Source of the DNA: Methanomicrobiales archaeon
Lineage (GTDB): Archaea; Halobacteriota; Syntropharchaeia; Alkanophagales; Methanospirareceae
Reading direction: 5' to 3'
Length of the DNA stretch: 7,357 bases
NCBI GenBank assembly: GCA_003160755.1
Contig: QEXZ01000007.1
Span: 12,932-20,288, forward strand
Every line of letters begins with the position of its first letter. Position 1 is the stretch's first letter. A program made the translations under genes and the position numbers. Below the pieces are notes generated by a model. That model made no database searches and was not told the origin of the DNA. It was given only the letters and a program-made list of their open reading frames with translations. Shown in pieces: positions 1 to 6,014 of this stretch.

Positions 1-29
1 TAAATAGAAAGGTAAAAGATTTTTGTTTT

Positions 30-2072
30 TTAAAGCTTTCGCTTTTTTATCAATCTCATAAACACCGCCTCATCTATTATCTTCACACCCAGGCGTACTG
101 CCGTATCCAACTTAGAACCCGCTTCTTCACCTGCCACCACGTAATCCGTGCGTTTTGACACGCTCGATGCTGCTTTTCCGCCAAGTCGTTCCACTATGCC
201 CTTCGCTTCCTCTCGCGGCATCGCGATTCGGCCCGTAAAAACGAATGTCTTCCCTTCCAGAACCTTACTCACTGTCTCCTCTGCTACCCCCACTTCCTTC
301 TTTTCATAACTTACCCCTGCCCTTTCCAACTTATCCAGCAATTCCTTCGTGCTCCCCTGCTCGAAGAACAAAAGAATGCTTTTCGCTACCTCTGGCCCTA
401 CCTCCGGTATGCTTATCAAATCATCATAGCCCGCATTCCGTAACGATTCCAGATCGCGGAACTTATCTGCGAGCAAAGATGCAGTATGTTCACCCACATG
501 TCTTATCCCCAGAGCATGAATGAGCCGGAAAAAAGTAGTATGCTTGCTCTTTTCAAGAGCATCCAATATATTCTGTGCCAATTTGTCACCCATCCGTTCC
601 AGCTTCAAAAGGTCGCTTTTCGTTAAGAAGAACAAATCCGTAGCATCCGAAACCATTTTTCTATCCACTAACTGTTCTATTACTTTCTCACCCAATCCTT
701 CTATGTTGAGCGCACGAAGCGAAGCGAAATGTTTTATCCTTTCTTTTAACTGCGCAACGCATGAAACGCCAATACACCTCACAATCGGTCCCTCTTTCAT
801 CACTTCCGCCCCGCAGACGGGACATCTATCAGGCATCCTGAATTCCTTCTCCGTTCCCGTGCGCTTCGACTTTATCACACTTACAACCTCTGGTATGACG
901 TCCCCTGCCCTTTCCACCACCACTGTATCGCCAATCCGCACGTCCTTCCTCCTCAACTCATCTTCGTTATGTAATGTTGCTCTGCTTACCGTCACCCCGC
1001 CTATTGGTACGGGCTCTAACACCGCAACAGGAGTTAATGCCCCTGTTCGCCCTACTTGCACCACTATATCCATCACCCTCGTAAACTCCTCGCGTGCTGG
1101 AAACTTATATGCAAGTGCCCATCTTGGACTCCTTGAAATTGTTCCCAACCTGTCTTGTTGCTCTATGCTATTCACCTTCACCACTATCCCATCAATCTCA
1201 TAATCCAATTCATCCCTTTTCGCCTTCACTTTCTCATGGTATTCAATCACGTCCTCAAACTCCTTAAACCGCCTTATCACTGGACTTATCTTAAACCCTA
1301 TCCTTCGCAAATAATCCAGCACTCCCCACTGCGTTGAAAACTCCTTACCTTCTGCTATGCCAACACCATACGCAAAGAAATCAAGAGGTCGATAGGCGGT
1401 AACCTTCGGGTCTAACTGCCTTACAGACCCAGCAGCCGCATTCCTTGGATTCGCAAACATCTTCTCCCCCTTTCCCCCTAACTCTTCATTCAGCTCTTTG
1501 AATTTGCTCACTGGCATGAAAACCTCGCCCCTAACTTCCAGTAAAGGTAGTGGTGGAGCATCAGCATCAGAAAAAATACGCAGTGGTATTGTTTTTATCG
1601 TCCTCAGATTCTGGGTTATCTCCTCTCCTGTCTTTCCATCTCCTCTTGTACTTCCTACAGAGAGAACCCCGTTCTCATATACAAGTTCCATCGCCAGCCC
1701 GTCTATCTTCGGCTCCACCACGTATTCTATCTCTTCCTCCACTCCCCCAAGAAACCTTCTCACTCGCTCGTCGAAATCTCTCACCTCACTCTGGGCCGAA
1801 ACACTGTTCAAACTTAGCAAGGGTATGCTGTGTTCGTATGCGCCGAATTCCTCCAGAGGATTCGCTCCCACCCTTTGCGTTGGTGAATCGGGCGTCACTA
1901 ATTCTGGATATTTGCTTTCGAGCTCATCTAACTCTTTAAATAGCCGGTCATATTCGGCATCTGATATCTCCGGCTCATTCAATACATAGTATCTGTAATT
2001 ATGATAGTGTATCTTCTTCCTCAAATCCCCTATATATTTGTTTACTGCCTCTTTCCCCTCTTCCTCTTCCAT
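30..2072 (-). CDS. ligA: NAD+-dependent DNA ligase LigA
   Basis: Seals nicks in duplex DNA using NAD+ as AMP donor, in replication and repair in the cytoplasm. The 680 residues match the usual length of bacterial LigA, and all domains are present in order. Domain Ia (about 1-70) carries the NMN-binding pattern Y28-Y29, D38, Y41, D42. The adenylation domain has the catalytic lysine in PKIDG (K122), RGE (181-183), DGIVVKV (294-300) and AYKFP (321-325). An OB fold spans about 330-410. The tetracysteine zinc finger is C417, C420, C433 and C438. Helix-hairpin-helix repeats span about 450-590 and a BRCT domain about 603-680. No catalytic residue is missing. The first ATG is chosen because Met does not recur before residue 128 and domain Ia begins shortly after it. 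The gene is divergent from rpsB. Most archaea rely on ATP-dependent ligase, so this bacterial-type enzyme suggests lateral acquisition. Its codon use (AGA/AGG, ATA) resembles that of the neighbours. Function call is very secure; origin is inference. Confidence 0.97.
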   Translation of the reverse strand: MEEEEGKEAVNKYIGDLRKKIHYHNYRYYVLNEPEISDAEYDRLFKELDELESKYPELVTPDSPTQRVGANPLEEFGAYEHSIPLLSLNSVSAQSEVRDFDERVRRFLGGVEEEIEYVVEPKIDGLAMELVYENGVLSVGSTRGDGKTGEEITQNLRTIKTIPLRIFSDADAPPLPLLEVRGEVFMPVSKFKELNEELGGKGEKMFANPRNAAAGSVRQLDPKVTAYRPLDFFAYGVGIAEGKEFSTQWGVLDYLRRIGFKISPVIRRFKEFEDVIEYHEKVKAKRDELDYEIDGIVVKVNSIEQQDRLGTISRSPRWALAYKFPAREEFTRVMDIVVQVGRTGALTPVAVLEPVPIGGVTVSRATLHNEDELRRKDVRIGDTVVVERAGDVIPEVVSVIKSKRTGTEKEFRMPDRCPVCGAEVMKEGPIVRCIGVSCVAQLKERIKHFASLRALNIEGLGEKVIEQLVDRKMVSDATDLFFLTKSDLLKLERMGDKLAQNILDALEKSKHTTFFRLIHALGIRHVGEHTASLLADKFRDLESLRNAGYDDLISIPEVGPEVAKSILLFFEQGSTKELLDKLERAGVSYEKKEVGVAEETVSKVLEGKTFVFTGRIAMPREEAKGIVERLGGKAASSVSKRTDYVVAGEEAGSKLDTAVRLGVKIIDEAVFMRLIKKRKL

Positions 2073-2163
2073 ATTTATAATATATATTAATTCAAAAATA
2101 GATAAGAATAATTAATATGAATAAGTGGATAATGAAATAGAAGACAGAATATAGGTAAAAAAT
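2073..2163. promoter_or_regulatory. AT-rich divergent promoter region between ligA and rpsB
   Basis: The spacer is almost entirely A and T and must hold promoters for two divergent genes. The near-palindromic ATTAATAT at 2111-2118 is the best TATA-like box for rpsB: a start site about 27 bases downstream would give a leader of roughly 20 bases. That leader would contain AGGT (2153-2156), a weak ribosome binding site 7 bases before the rpsB ATG. The same box read on the minus strand is about 40 bases from the ligA ATG and could serve ligA too. A second AT block (2071-2090) abuts the ligA start but lies too close to the ATG to be its box. Assignments are inferred from spacing only. Confidence 0.45.
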
Positions 2164-2808
2164 ATGGCACAAGAAAAGGAAGAGGAAAAAGAAAAGGAAA
2201 AGGTGGATACGTTAATACCAGGTCCCGATTACTTAGCAAGTGGCGTCCACATAGGAACGCAGCAAAAAACCGGTGACATGAAGCGATTCATTTACCAGGC
2301 AAGACCGGATGGGTTGTATTTGTTAGATGTAGAAATTATGGATGCAAGACTGAGGATAGCAGCGAGATTTTTAGCGAATTACGAGCCTTCCTCTATATTA
2401 GTTATATCCGCGAGAGAATATGGGCATCATCCTGTAAGCATATTCGCTAAGGTGACGGGAGCGAAGTCAATAGTCGGGAGATTTATACCCGGGACTTTAA
2501 CGAATCCAGAATGTGATTACTTCTCTGAGCCTTCTATACTGGCCCTGACCGATCCAATGACCGATGCGCAGGCTTTGAAGGAAGGTGTGGATACCGGCAT
2601 ACCGGTAGTGGCACTCTGTGATACAAACAATTCCACCACTGACGTAGATTTTATCATTCCCACGAATAACAAGGGCAGAAAAGCGCTTGCCACCGTTTAC
2701 TGGCTGCTTGCAAAAGAACTGTTACGGGAAAGGTATCGTAAAGAAGGAGGTAAAGACGAAGAATTCGAATTCAATTACGGCGTGGAGGATTTTGAGGCAG
2801 AGATATAA
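2164..2808 (+). CDS. rpsB: Small ribosomal subunit protein uS2 (archaeal type)
   Basis: Structural protein of the 30S subunit head/body junction. The 214-residue product has the characteristic archaeal uS2 segments: LASGVHIGTQQKTGDMKRFI near residues 24-43, RPDGLYLLDV near 47-56, VTGAKSIVGRFIPGTLTNP near 97-115, and the C-terminal IPTNNKGRKALATVYWLLA near 165-183. There is no bacterial coiled-coil extension. The N terminus is a highly charged Glu/Lys stretch (residues 3-13) and the C terminus is acidic; such tails vary among archaea. The ATG at 2164 is preceded by a weak AGGT site. The stop is followed after two bases by the MEMO-family ATG, so the two are probably co-transcribed. In many archaea rpsB sits downstream of rpoN, rpoK and eno; here the upstream neighbour is instead a divergent ligA, so the canonical cluster is broken. 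Confidence 0.97.
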   Translation: MAQEKEEEKEKEKVDTLIPGPDYLASGVHIGTQQKTGDMKRFIYQARPDGLYLLDVEIMDARLRIAARFLANYEPSSILVISAREYGHHPVSIFAKVTGAKSIVGRFIPGTLTNPECDYFSEPSILALTDPMTDAQALKEGVDTGIPVVALCDTNNSTTDVDFIIPTNNKGRKALATVYWLLAKELLRERYRKEGGKDEEFEFNYGVEDFEAEI

Positions 2809-2810
2809 AA

Positions 2811-3620
2811 ATGAGAAGAGCGGCAGTAGCAGGCGCTTTTTATGAAGCAGAGGAAAGTAGATTGGAAAAGCAACTGAAAGAATGTTTCGCGGGCGTAACA
2901 AGAGAAGAAAAAGAGGGAGTTCTCGGAGCGGTAGTTCCCCACGCAGGGTATATGTATTCAGGCGGCGTAGCAGCGAACGTCTATGCAAAACTTCCGATGG
3001 CGGATGTGGATACATTCGTCATTCTGGGTCCCAATCATCAAGGAATGGGCTCGCTTGTCGCTGTTTCAGCAGATACGTGGGCGACGCCCTTAGGCGACGT
3101 AGAAGCGGACAGAGCATTCGTGGATGCACTACCAAAAAGGATTATTGACGTGGATGAGACAGCGCATAGATACGAGCATTCCATAGAGGTCCAGCTTCCT
3201 TTTCTTCAATTCCGCTGCGGTGATAAACCTTTTCGGCTCGTGCCCATCTGTATGGGTTTAAGCGACGAGGAAACAGCGAGAGAGGTAGGGGAAGACCTTG
3301 CCAATACGATTGCCCAATTCGATAAAAAAGTAGTCGTGATTGCATCTTCGGATTTCACGCATTACGAGCCAGACAGAATAGCGCGGGAGAAGGACGAATA
3401 CGTGATAGAAGCGATAACGGAGTTGGACATTGGGAAATTCTACAACAGAATATATGAACGAAACTCGACAGCATGTGGTGCTGGTCCAATAGCGGCGATG
3501 ATGCATGCAGCGAAAAAACTTGGTGCAACACAAGGTGAATTGGTAAAATACGCAACGAGCGGTGACATCACTGGCGATATGTCCAGTGTCGTTGGATATG
3601 GAGGCATCATAATTTTTTAA
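2811..3620 (+). CDS. MEMO1-family protein (AmmeMemoRadiSam system protein B)
   Basis: A 269-residue cytosolic protein of the MEMO family, distantly related to extradiol dioxygenases (LigB fold). Family signatures visible are PHAGYMYSGG (43-52), LGPNH (72-76), EHSIEVQLPFLQ (122-133), SSDFTHY (179-185), ACGAGPIAAMMHAAKK (221-236) and GDMSSVVGYGG (255-265). The metal-site residues of human MEMO1 (two His, a further His, one Cys) appear to correspond to H44, H76, H184 and C222, so the site looks intact. The biochemical role in archaea is unsettled. Many genomes pair this protein with an AMMECR1 protein and a radical SAM enzyme (the 'AmmeMemoRadiSam' set), but neither partner is in this window. 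It starts two bases after rpsB, an archaeal pairing seen widely, with no strong ribosome binding site (GAGG at 2794-2797 is 13 bases away), which fits translational coupling. A T6 run overlaps the stop codon and may help termination. Confidence 0.95.
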   Translation: MRRAAVAGAFYEAEESRLEKQLKECFAGVTREEKEGVLGAVVPHAGYMYSGGVAANVYAKLPMADVDTFVILGPNHQGMGSLVAVSADTWATPLGDVEADRAFVDALPKRIIDVDETAHRYEHSIEVQLPFLQFRCGDKPFRLVPICMGLSDEETAREVGEDLANTIAQFDKKVVVIASSDFTHYEPDRIAREKDEYVIEAITELDIGKFYNRIYERNSTACGAGPIAAMMHAAKKLGATQGELVKYATSGDITGDMSSVVGYGGIIIF

Positions 3621-3662
3621 TTTGTGTTAAGATACATAGAAGGAGCAAGAAAATAGATTGTT

Positions 3663-3780
3663 GACACAGATTAACACAGATGATAATATAGCGGTTTGGC
3701 GGTTTAGCGTTTTGGTCAAAGAGACTGAGCCGCTAACGAGCTAAACCACTAAACTCGCTTAATTTGTGTAAATCCGCGTC
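3663..3780. repeat. Nested imperfect inverted repeat element, about 118 bases
   Basis: Outer arms: GACACAGATTAACACAGA (3663-3680) and TTTGTGTAAATCCGCGTC (3763-3780) are reverse complements at 14 of 18 positions. Inner arms: 3690-3709 (tandem GCGGTTTG/GCGGTTTA units) and about 3739-3759 (around GCTAAACC and AAACTCGCT) pair with three mismatches and one extra base. The two pairs are nested, so the whole stretch could fold as one long hairpin in RNA or as a cruciform. The outer motif (ACACAGATTAACACAGAT) resembles intergenic repeats common in environmental archaeal and bacterial genomes; that comparison is from memory. It is probably a small non-coding palindromic repeat. Whether it is mobile cannot be told from one window. 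Confidence 0.7.
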
Positions 3781-3781
3781 T

Positions 3782-3810
3782 TAAATAGAAGGAAACTACA
3801 CTTTATATAC
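3782..3810 (+). promoter_or_regulatory. TATA-like boxes upstream of the RPA-associated gene
   Basis: Two candidates. TTTATATA (3802-3809) is the better match to an archaeal TATA box, but its centre is only about 20 bases before the annotated ATG at 3825, so a start site 26-27 bases away would fall just inside the frame. TTAAATAG (3781-3788) would place transcription near 3811, giving a leader of about 14 bases with no purine-rich binding site. The ambiguity bears on which start codon is used. Confidence 0.5.
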
Positions 3811-3887
3811 AAAAACCAAGCAAAATGCAAAACCAAAACCAAAATCTGAAGTCTGCTCCTGCCCCTGCTCCCGTTCCCGCTCCTACC
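3811..3887 (+). repeat. Low-complexity CAAAAC and pyrimidine-rich tracts spanning the gene start
   Basis: A run of A-rich CCAAAA/CCAAG units crosses the start codon (about 3811-3845) and is followed by a CCTGCTCC-like pyrimidine tract (about 3854-3886). The two encode a QNQNQN head and a Pro-Ala tail. Simple repeats of this kind can change length by slippage, so the N terminus of the protein is likely variable between strains. Confidence 0.6.
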
Positions 3888-4652
3888 TGCAGGGTGTTTT
3901 TTGATGAGTTATTGAAAAGTGACTGCTTCGTAGAAGAGCACGGAGAGACCCACCTTATTACACCTACGTGCGCAAGATGTAATAAGCTCTTTGGGGTTGG
4001 TGAGATAAAAGAAGTAGAAAAGAGAGGGAATATAACGAAAATAAAAATAAGCGACCCTACGGCTACTTTTGGCATTTACACCGATAAAGTTCTTCCCGAT
4101 TTGAAACCCCAAAAAAACCTGGCTTTTGTCGCTTATCTGCGTCCACGTCTGCGTGCGCATGCGCATGCAGAGAAAAACAAAGGTAAAGGTGTTCTAACAT
4201 TGGTTGAAGAAGCAGGAGTGGTAGATGAAAACGTGAGAACTAATTGGATATTAAATACGGGAAGGAGGACAATGGAGCGGATAGAACTGCTTCGAAAAGC
4301 ATTACCCGAGAAACAGGGAAAAGAGTTTTCTGAAAGTACGTGGAAGCAAGCGAAGCAAGCGATGGAACACTATGCGATTGATGATGATAAACTGAATTAC
4401 TGGCAGGGCAGAGCAATAGATGCCGTAAAGGACGTGTGGCAGCGCCATGGTAAAACGGCAAAGGAAATGGTTTTGGATATGCTGGAGCCGGAAGTATCGG
4501 GGAATAGCAGTGTGGAACGTATAAAGTTGACGGAGGAGCTGAAGAAGAGAGGATTGATGGAAGAATGGGTAGAAGAAGTAATTGACGAGCTTATTGTTGA
4601 AGGGAGATGTTATGAGCCCGAGGTCGGGATGTTGAAGGTGGTGGAGGAGTAA
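3825..4652 (+). CDS. RPA-associated protein (COG3390-like), OB fold plus C-terminal winged helix
   Basis: Probable partner of the archaeal single-stranded DNA-binding protein RPA, acting at replication or repair sites. The 275 residues match COG3390 proteins (the RPAP proteins encoded beside rpa genes in haloarchaea) in organisation: RVFFDELL (23-30), HLITPTCARCNKLFGVGEIKEV (43-64), a first OB-fold half ending SDPTATFGIYT (76-86), FVAYLRPRL (101-109), then TNWILNTGRRTMERIELLR (139-157). The last 45 residues resemble a winged helix of the RPA/MCM type, with KLTEELKKRG, a helix EEVIDELIVEG (250-260) and YEPEVGMLKVV (263-273). Residues 1-21 are a Gln/Asn then Pro-Ala tail outside the conserved region. 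GTG at 3894 (V24) is an alternative start, but ATG at 3825 is kept by default. The CxxC at 49-52 is not accompanied by a second clear pair, so zinc binding is not claimed. No rpa gene is adjacent here. Confidence 0.85.
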   Translation: MQNQNQNLKSAPAPAPVPAPTCRVFFDELLKSDCFVEEHGETHLITPTCARCNKLFGVGEIKEVEKRGNITKIKISDPTATFGIYTDKVLPDLKPQKNLAFVAYLRPRLRAHAHAEKNKGKGVLTLVEEAGVVDENVRTNWILNTGRRTMERIELLRKALPEKQGKEFSESTWKQAKQAMEHYAIDDDKLNYWQGRAIDAVKDVWQRHGKTAKEMVLDMLEPEVSGNSSVERIKLTEELKKRGLMEEWVEEVIDELIVEGRCYEPEVGMLKVVEE

Positions 4653-4759
4653 TCATATAATTGCAAAATGGAAATGGAAAATTGAAAAAAGCAAAATAAG
4701 AGAAAAGAAAAGATTTATTTGTCGCTTATACTTAAATATAGCTATCGCGGAGCCAAATA
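4653..4759 (+). promoter_or_regulatory. egsA promoter and ribosome binding site
   Basis: A purine- and A-rich spacer. The box CTTAAATATA (4731-4740) is centred about 26 bases before the egsA ATG, the spacing expected for a leaderless transcript. However GGAG (4749-4752) sits 7 bases before the same ATG, a good ribosome binding site, which would need transcription to begin further upstream. ATTTATTT (4713-4720) could supply that earlier start. Both signals support the ATG at 4760. Near its left end AAATGGAAATGGAAAATTG contains a short tandem, otherwise nothing is seen. Confidence 0.6.
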
Positions 4760-5833
4760 ATGGAAAAATTTGAAAAAGTGAAGTGGATGCAATTGCCGAG
4801 AGACGTTTTAATTGGTCACGGCGTCTTAGAGGAAATCAGCAGGGTGTGCAAGCATCTGGGAGTGAGAAAAAAGGCTATTATCGTTACAGGGGTGCACCAC
4901 ACAAAAAAGATAGCGGGAGAAAGGGTGCTTGAAATCCTGTCTGAAGCAGGATACGAAGTCAACTTAGAGGAAGTGCCGTCTATAAGTGTAGAAAGCCTGG
5001 AGCACGTGAAGAACGTATCGAGCGCGAAAAAAGCGGAGTTTATACTCGGTGTGGGTGGCGGGAGCGTCATTGATACGGCGAAGATCGCCTCTTTTGAACT
5101 CGGCATTCCTTTTATTTCTGTACCCACCATCGCCTCTCACGATGGGATAGTGTCACCAAGGGCATCAATGAAGGACAAAGACAAAGGCAACGCGGTTTCT
5201 ATACAGGCGCATGCACCACTCGCTGTTGTTGCGGACACAAAGATAATATCTTCAGCACCTTACAGGTTTACCGCGGCAGGCTGCGGCGACCTTCTTGCTA
5301 ACTACACCGCGATACGCGATTGGCGGCTTGCACAGAGGTTACGAAACGCGGAGTTCAGCAGTTATGCGGCTACTCTTTCCGAGATGACTGCGAATATGAT
5401 AATGGAGAACGTCACGGAAATAAAGCAAAAAGATGAACAATCCGCATGGATAGTGGTAAAAGCGTTAGTATCCTGCGGTGTTGCAATAAGCATTGCGGGT
5501 TCTTCGACTCCTGCTTCTGGTTCTGAACACAAGTTCAGTCATGCTTTGGACATGATAGCGGAAAAGCCTGCGTTGCACGGCGAGCAATGTGGTGTTGGAA
5601 CCATAATGATGACATATCTACATGGAGAGAACTGGCAGCGAGTCAAAGCAGTGCTGAAAGAAATAGGTGCCCCCACAACTGCAAAGGATTTGGGCGTGAA
5701 GGATGAGCATGTAATAGAAGCACTAACCTTAGCCCACAAGATAAATCCGGGCAGATACACAATACTGGGCGATTCCGGACTCACTTATGAAGCAGCAGAA
5801 AGGCTTGCTGTGGTTACGGGGGTAATTATATAA
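4760..5833 (+). CDS. egsA: sn-Glycerol-1-phosphate dehydrogenase
   Basis: Reduces dihydroxyacetone phosphate with NAD(P)H to sn-glycerol-1-phosphate, the backbone of archaeal ether lipids; a cytosolic zinc enzyme of the iron-alcohol-dehydrogenase/glycerol-dehydrogenase fold. The 357 residues match the family length. The Rossmann half holds GVGGGSVIDTAK (97-108), the nucleotide-binding loop, and VPTIASHDGIVSPRAS (121-136), a G1PDH hallmark. The metal half has D177 in GCGDLLANYTA, H257 in GSEHKFSHALD and H273 in LHGEQCGVG, the expected Asp-His-His zinc ligands. Nothing is missing or truncated. It has its own promoter-like sequence and is followed by a T-rich tract, so it is probably transcribed alone. 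The call is very secure and by itself marks the sequence as archaeal, because bacterial homologues (AraM type) are more divergent and rare. Confidence 0.96.
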   Translation: MEKFEKVKWMQLPRDVLIGHGVLEEISRVCKHLGVRKKAIIVTGVHHTKKIAGERVLEILSEAGYEVNLEEVPSISVESLEHVKNVSSAKKAEFILGVGGGSVIDTAKIASFELGIPFISVPTIASHDGIVSPRASMKDKDKGNAVSIQAHAPLAVVADTKIISSAPYRFTAAGCGDLLANYTAIRDWRLAQRLRNAEFSSYAATLSEMTANMIMENVTEIKQKDEQSAWIVVKALVSCGVAISIAGSSTPASGSEHKFSHALDMIAEKPALHGEQCGVGTIMMTYLHGENWQRVKAVLKEIGAPTTAKDLGVKDEHVIEALTLAHKINPGRYTILGDSGLTYEAAERLAVVTGVII

Positions 5834-5852
5834 ACCACGAGATTACACAACA

Positions 5853-5864
5853 CTTTTTCTTTTT
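5853..5864 (+). terminator. T-rich tract after egsA
   Basis: CTTTTTCTTTTT lies about 20 bases after the egsA stop. Archaeal RNA polymerase commonly terminates at such U-rich tracts without needing a hairpin, although a hairpin follows immediately here. Confidence 0.5.
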
Positions 5865-5886
5865 CAAACTTTTAGAAAAAGTTTGA
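5864..5886. repeat. Perfect 10-bp hairpin
   Basis: TCAAACTTTT (5864-5873), loop AGA (5874-5876), AAAAGTTTGA (5877-5886) form an uninterrupted stem. The 3' side runs into TTTGATCAAA (5882-5891), itself a perfect palindrome, so alternative folds exist. It may strengthen termination of egsA or be part of a dispersed repeat. Confidence 0.75.
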
Positions 5887-5949
5887 TCAAAAATGCTTCG
5901 CGGAAAAAGAAGACCTGTGCTAAAAGAAAAACAAATAAGTTCTTTTGGT

Positions 5950-5976
5950 AAAGCTTTTCTTTTTAAGAAAAGGTTT
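5950..5976. repeat. Hairpin, copy 1 of the GGTAAA...TTTTCTTTTTAAG...GGTTT repeat
   Basis: CTTTTCTT (5954-5961), loop TTT, AAGAAAAG (5965-5972) form a perfect 8-bp stem. A G/G mismatch follows, then three more A-T pairs out to 5950 and 5976. The preceding TCTTTTGGTAAA and the stem itself closely resemble bases 6605-6640, a second copy of the same unit. Confidence 0.75.
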
Positions 5977-6014
5977 CTTGTGAAAATCTGTGTAATCAGG
6001 GGGTTAAAATAAAA

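Larger units (their letters stand above)
3621..3824. other. Intergenic spacer with nested inverted repeat and promoter
   Basis: About 200 bases with no supported gene. It contains a copy of the TTTGTGTTAA-type motif (3621-3630), a nested inverted repeat (3663-3780), and TATA-like boxes before the next gene. No open frame of convincing length or composition is seen on either strand. Confidence 0.7.
5832..6005. repeat. Inverted-repeat-bounded intergenic element, about 174 bases
   Basis: GATTACACA (5841-5849) is an exact reverse complement of TGTGTAATC (5989-5997). Pairing extends outward at five of eight further positions between AACCACGA (5833-5840) and AGGGGGTT (5998-6005). The right arm, AATCTGTGTAATC (5985-5997), is close to AATTTGTGTAAATC (3761-3774) in the spacer before the RPA-associated gene, so both spacers are bounded by the same motif family. 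The interior holds two separate hairpins. No transposase is present. A degenerate MITE-like or dispersed palindromic repeat is the best description, by inference. Confidence 0.65.
5834..6014. other. Intergenic spacer filled by inverted repeats
   Basis: About 180 bases with no supported gene. It holds a T-rich tract after egsA, outer inverted repeats and two internal hairpins, and ends with AGGGGG (5998-6003) then an A-rich run before the UPF0179 ATG. Confidence 0.7.

Noticed and set aside
1..29. Terminator downstream of ligA
   Set aside because: On the ligA strand this stretch has only a TTTT and a mixed pyrimidine run without a clear stem; too short to support a call.
245..1989. Several open frames on the plus strand antisense to ligA, the longest about 230 codons
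   Set aside because: They lie wholly inside a complete, motif-verified ligA and translate to Ser/Pro/Thr-rich sequence with no recognisable domain, as expected from the complement of a Glu/Lys-rich gene.
30..2072. ligA as bacterial contamination of the assembly
   Set aside because: Arg and Ile codon choices look like those of the neighbouring archaeal genes, and the spacer to rpsB shows no obvious break. It cannot be fully excluded without reads.
3966..3990. CARC (residues 49-52) of the RPA-associated protein as a zinc finger
   Set aside because: No second CxxC or matching His/Cys pair is found nearby, and the haloarchaeal relatives as I recall them lack these cysteines.
3663..6005. Repeats as a CRISPR array
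   Set aside because: There are no evenly spaced direct repeats with unique spacers; the repeats are inverted and lie in separate intergenic regions.
5834..6014. Riboswitch or structured small RNA upstream of UPF0179
   Set aside because: The hairpins are simple A/T-rich palindromes without any recognised aptamer core, and similar units occur in another spacer, which favours dispersed repeats.
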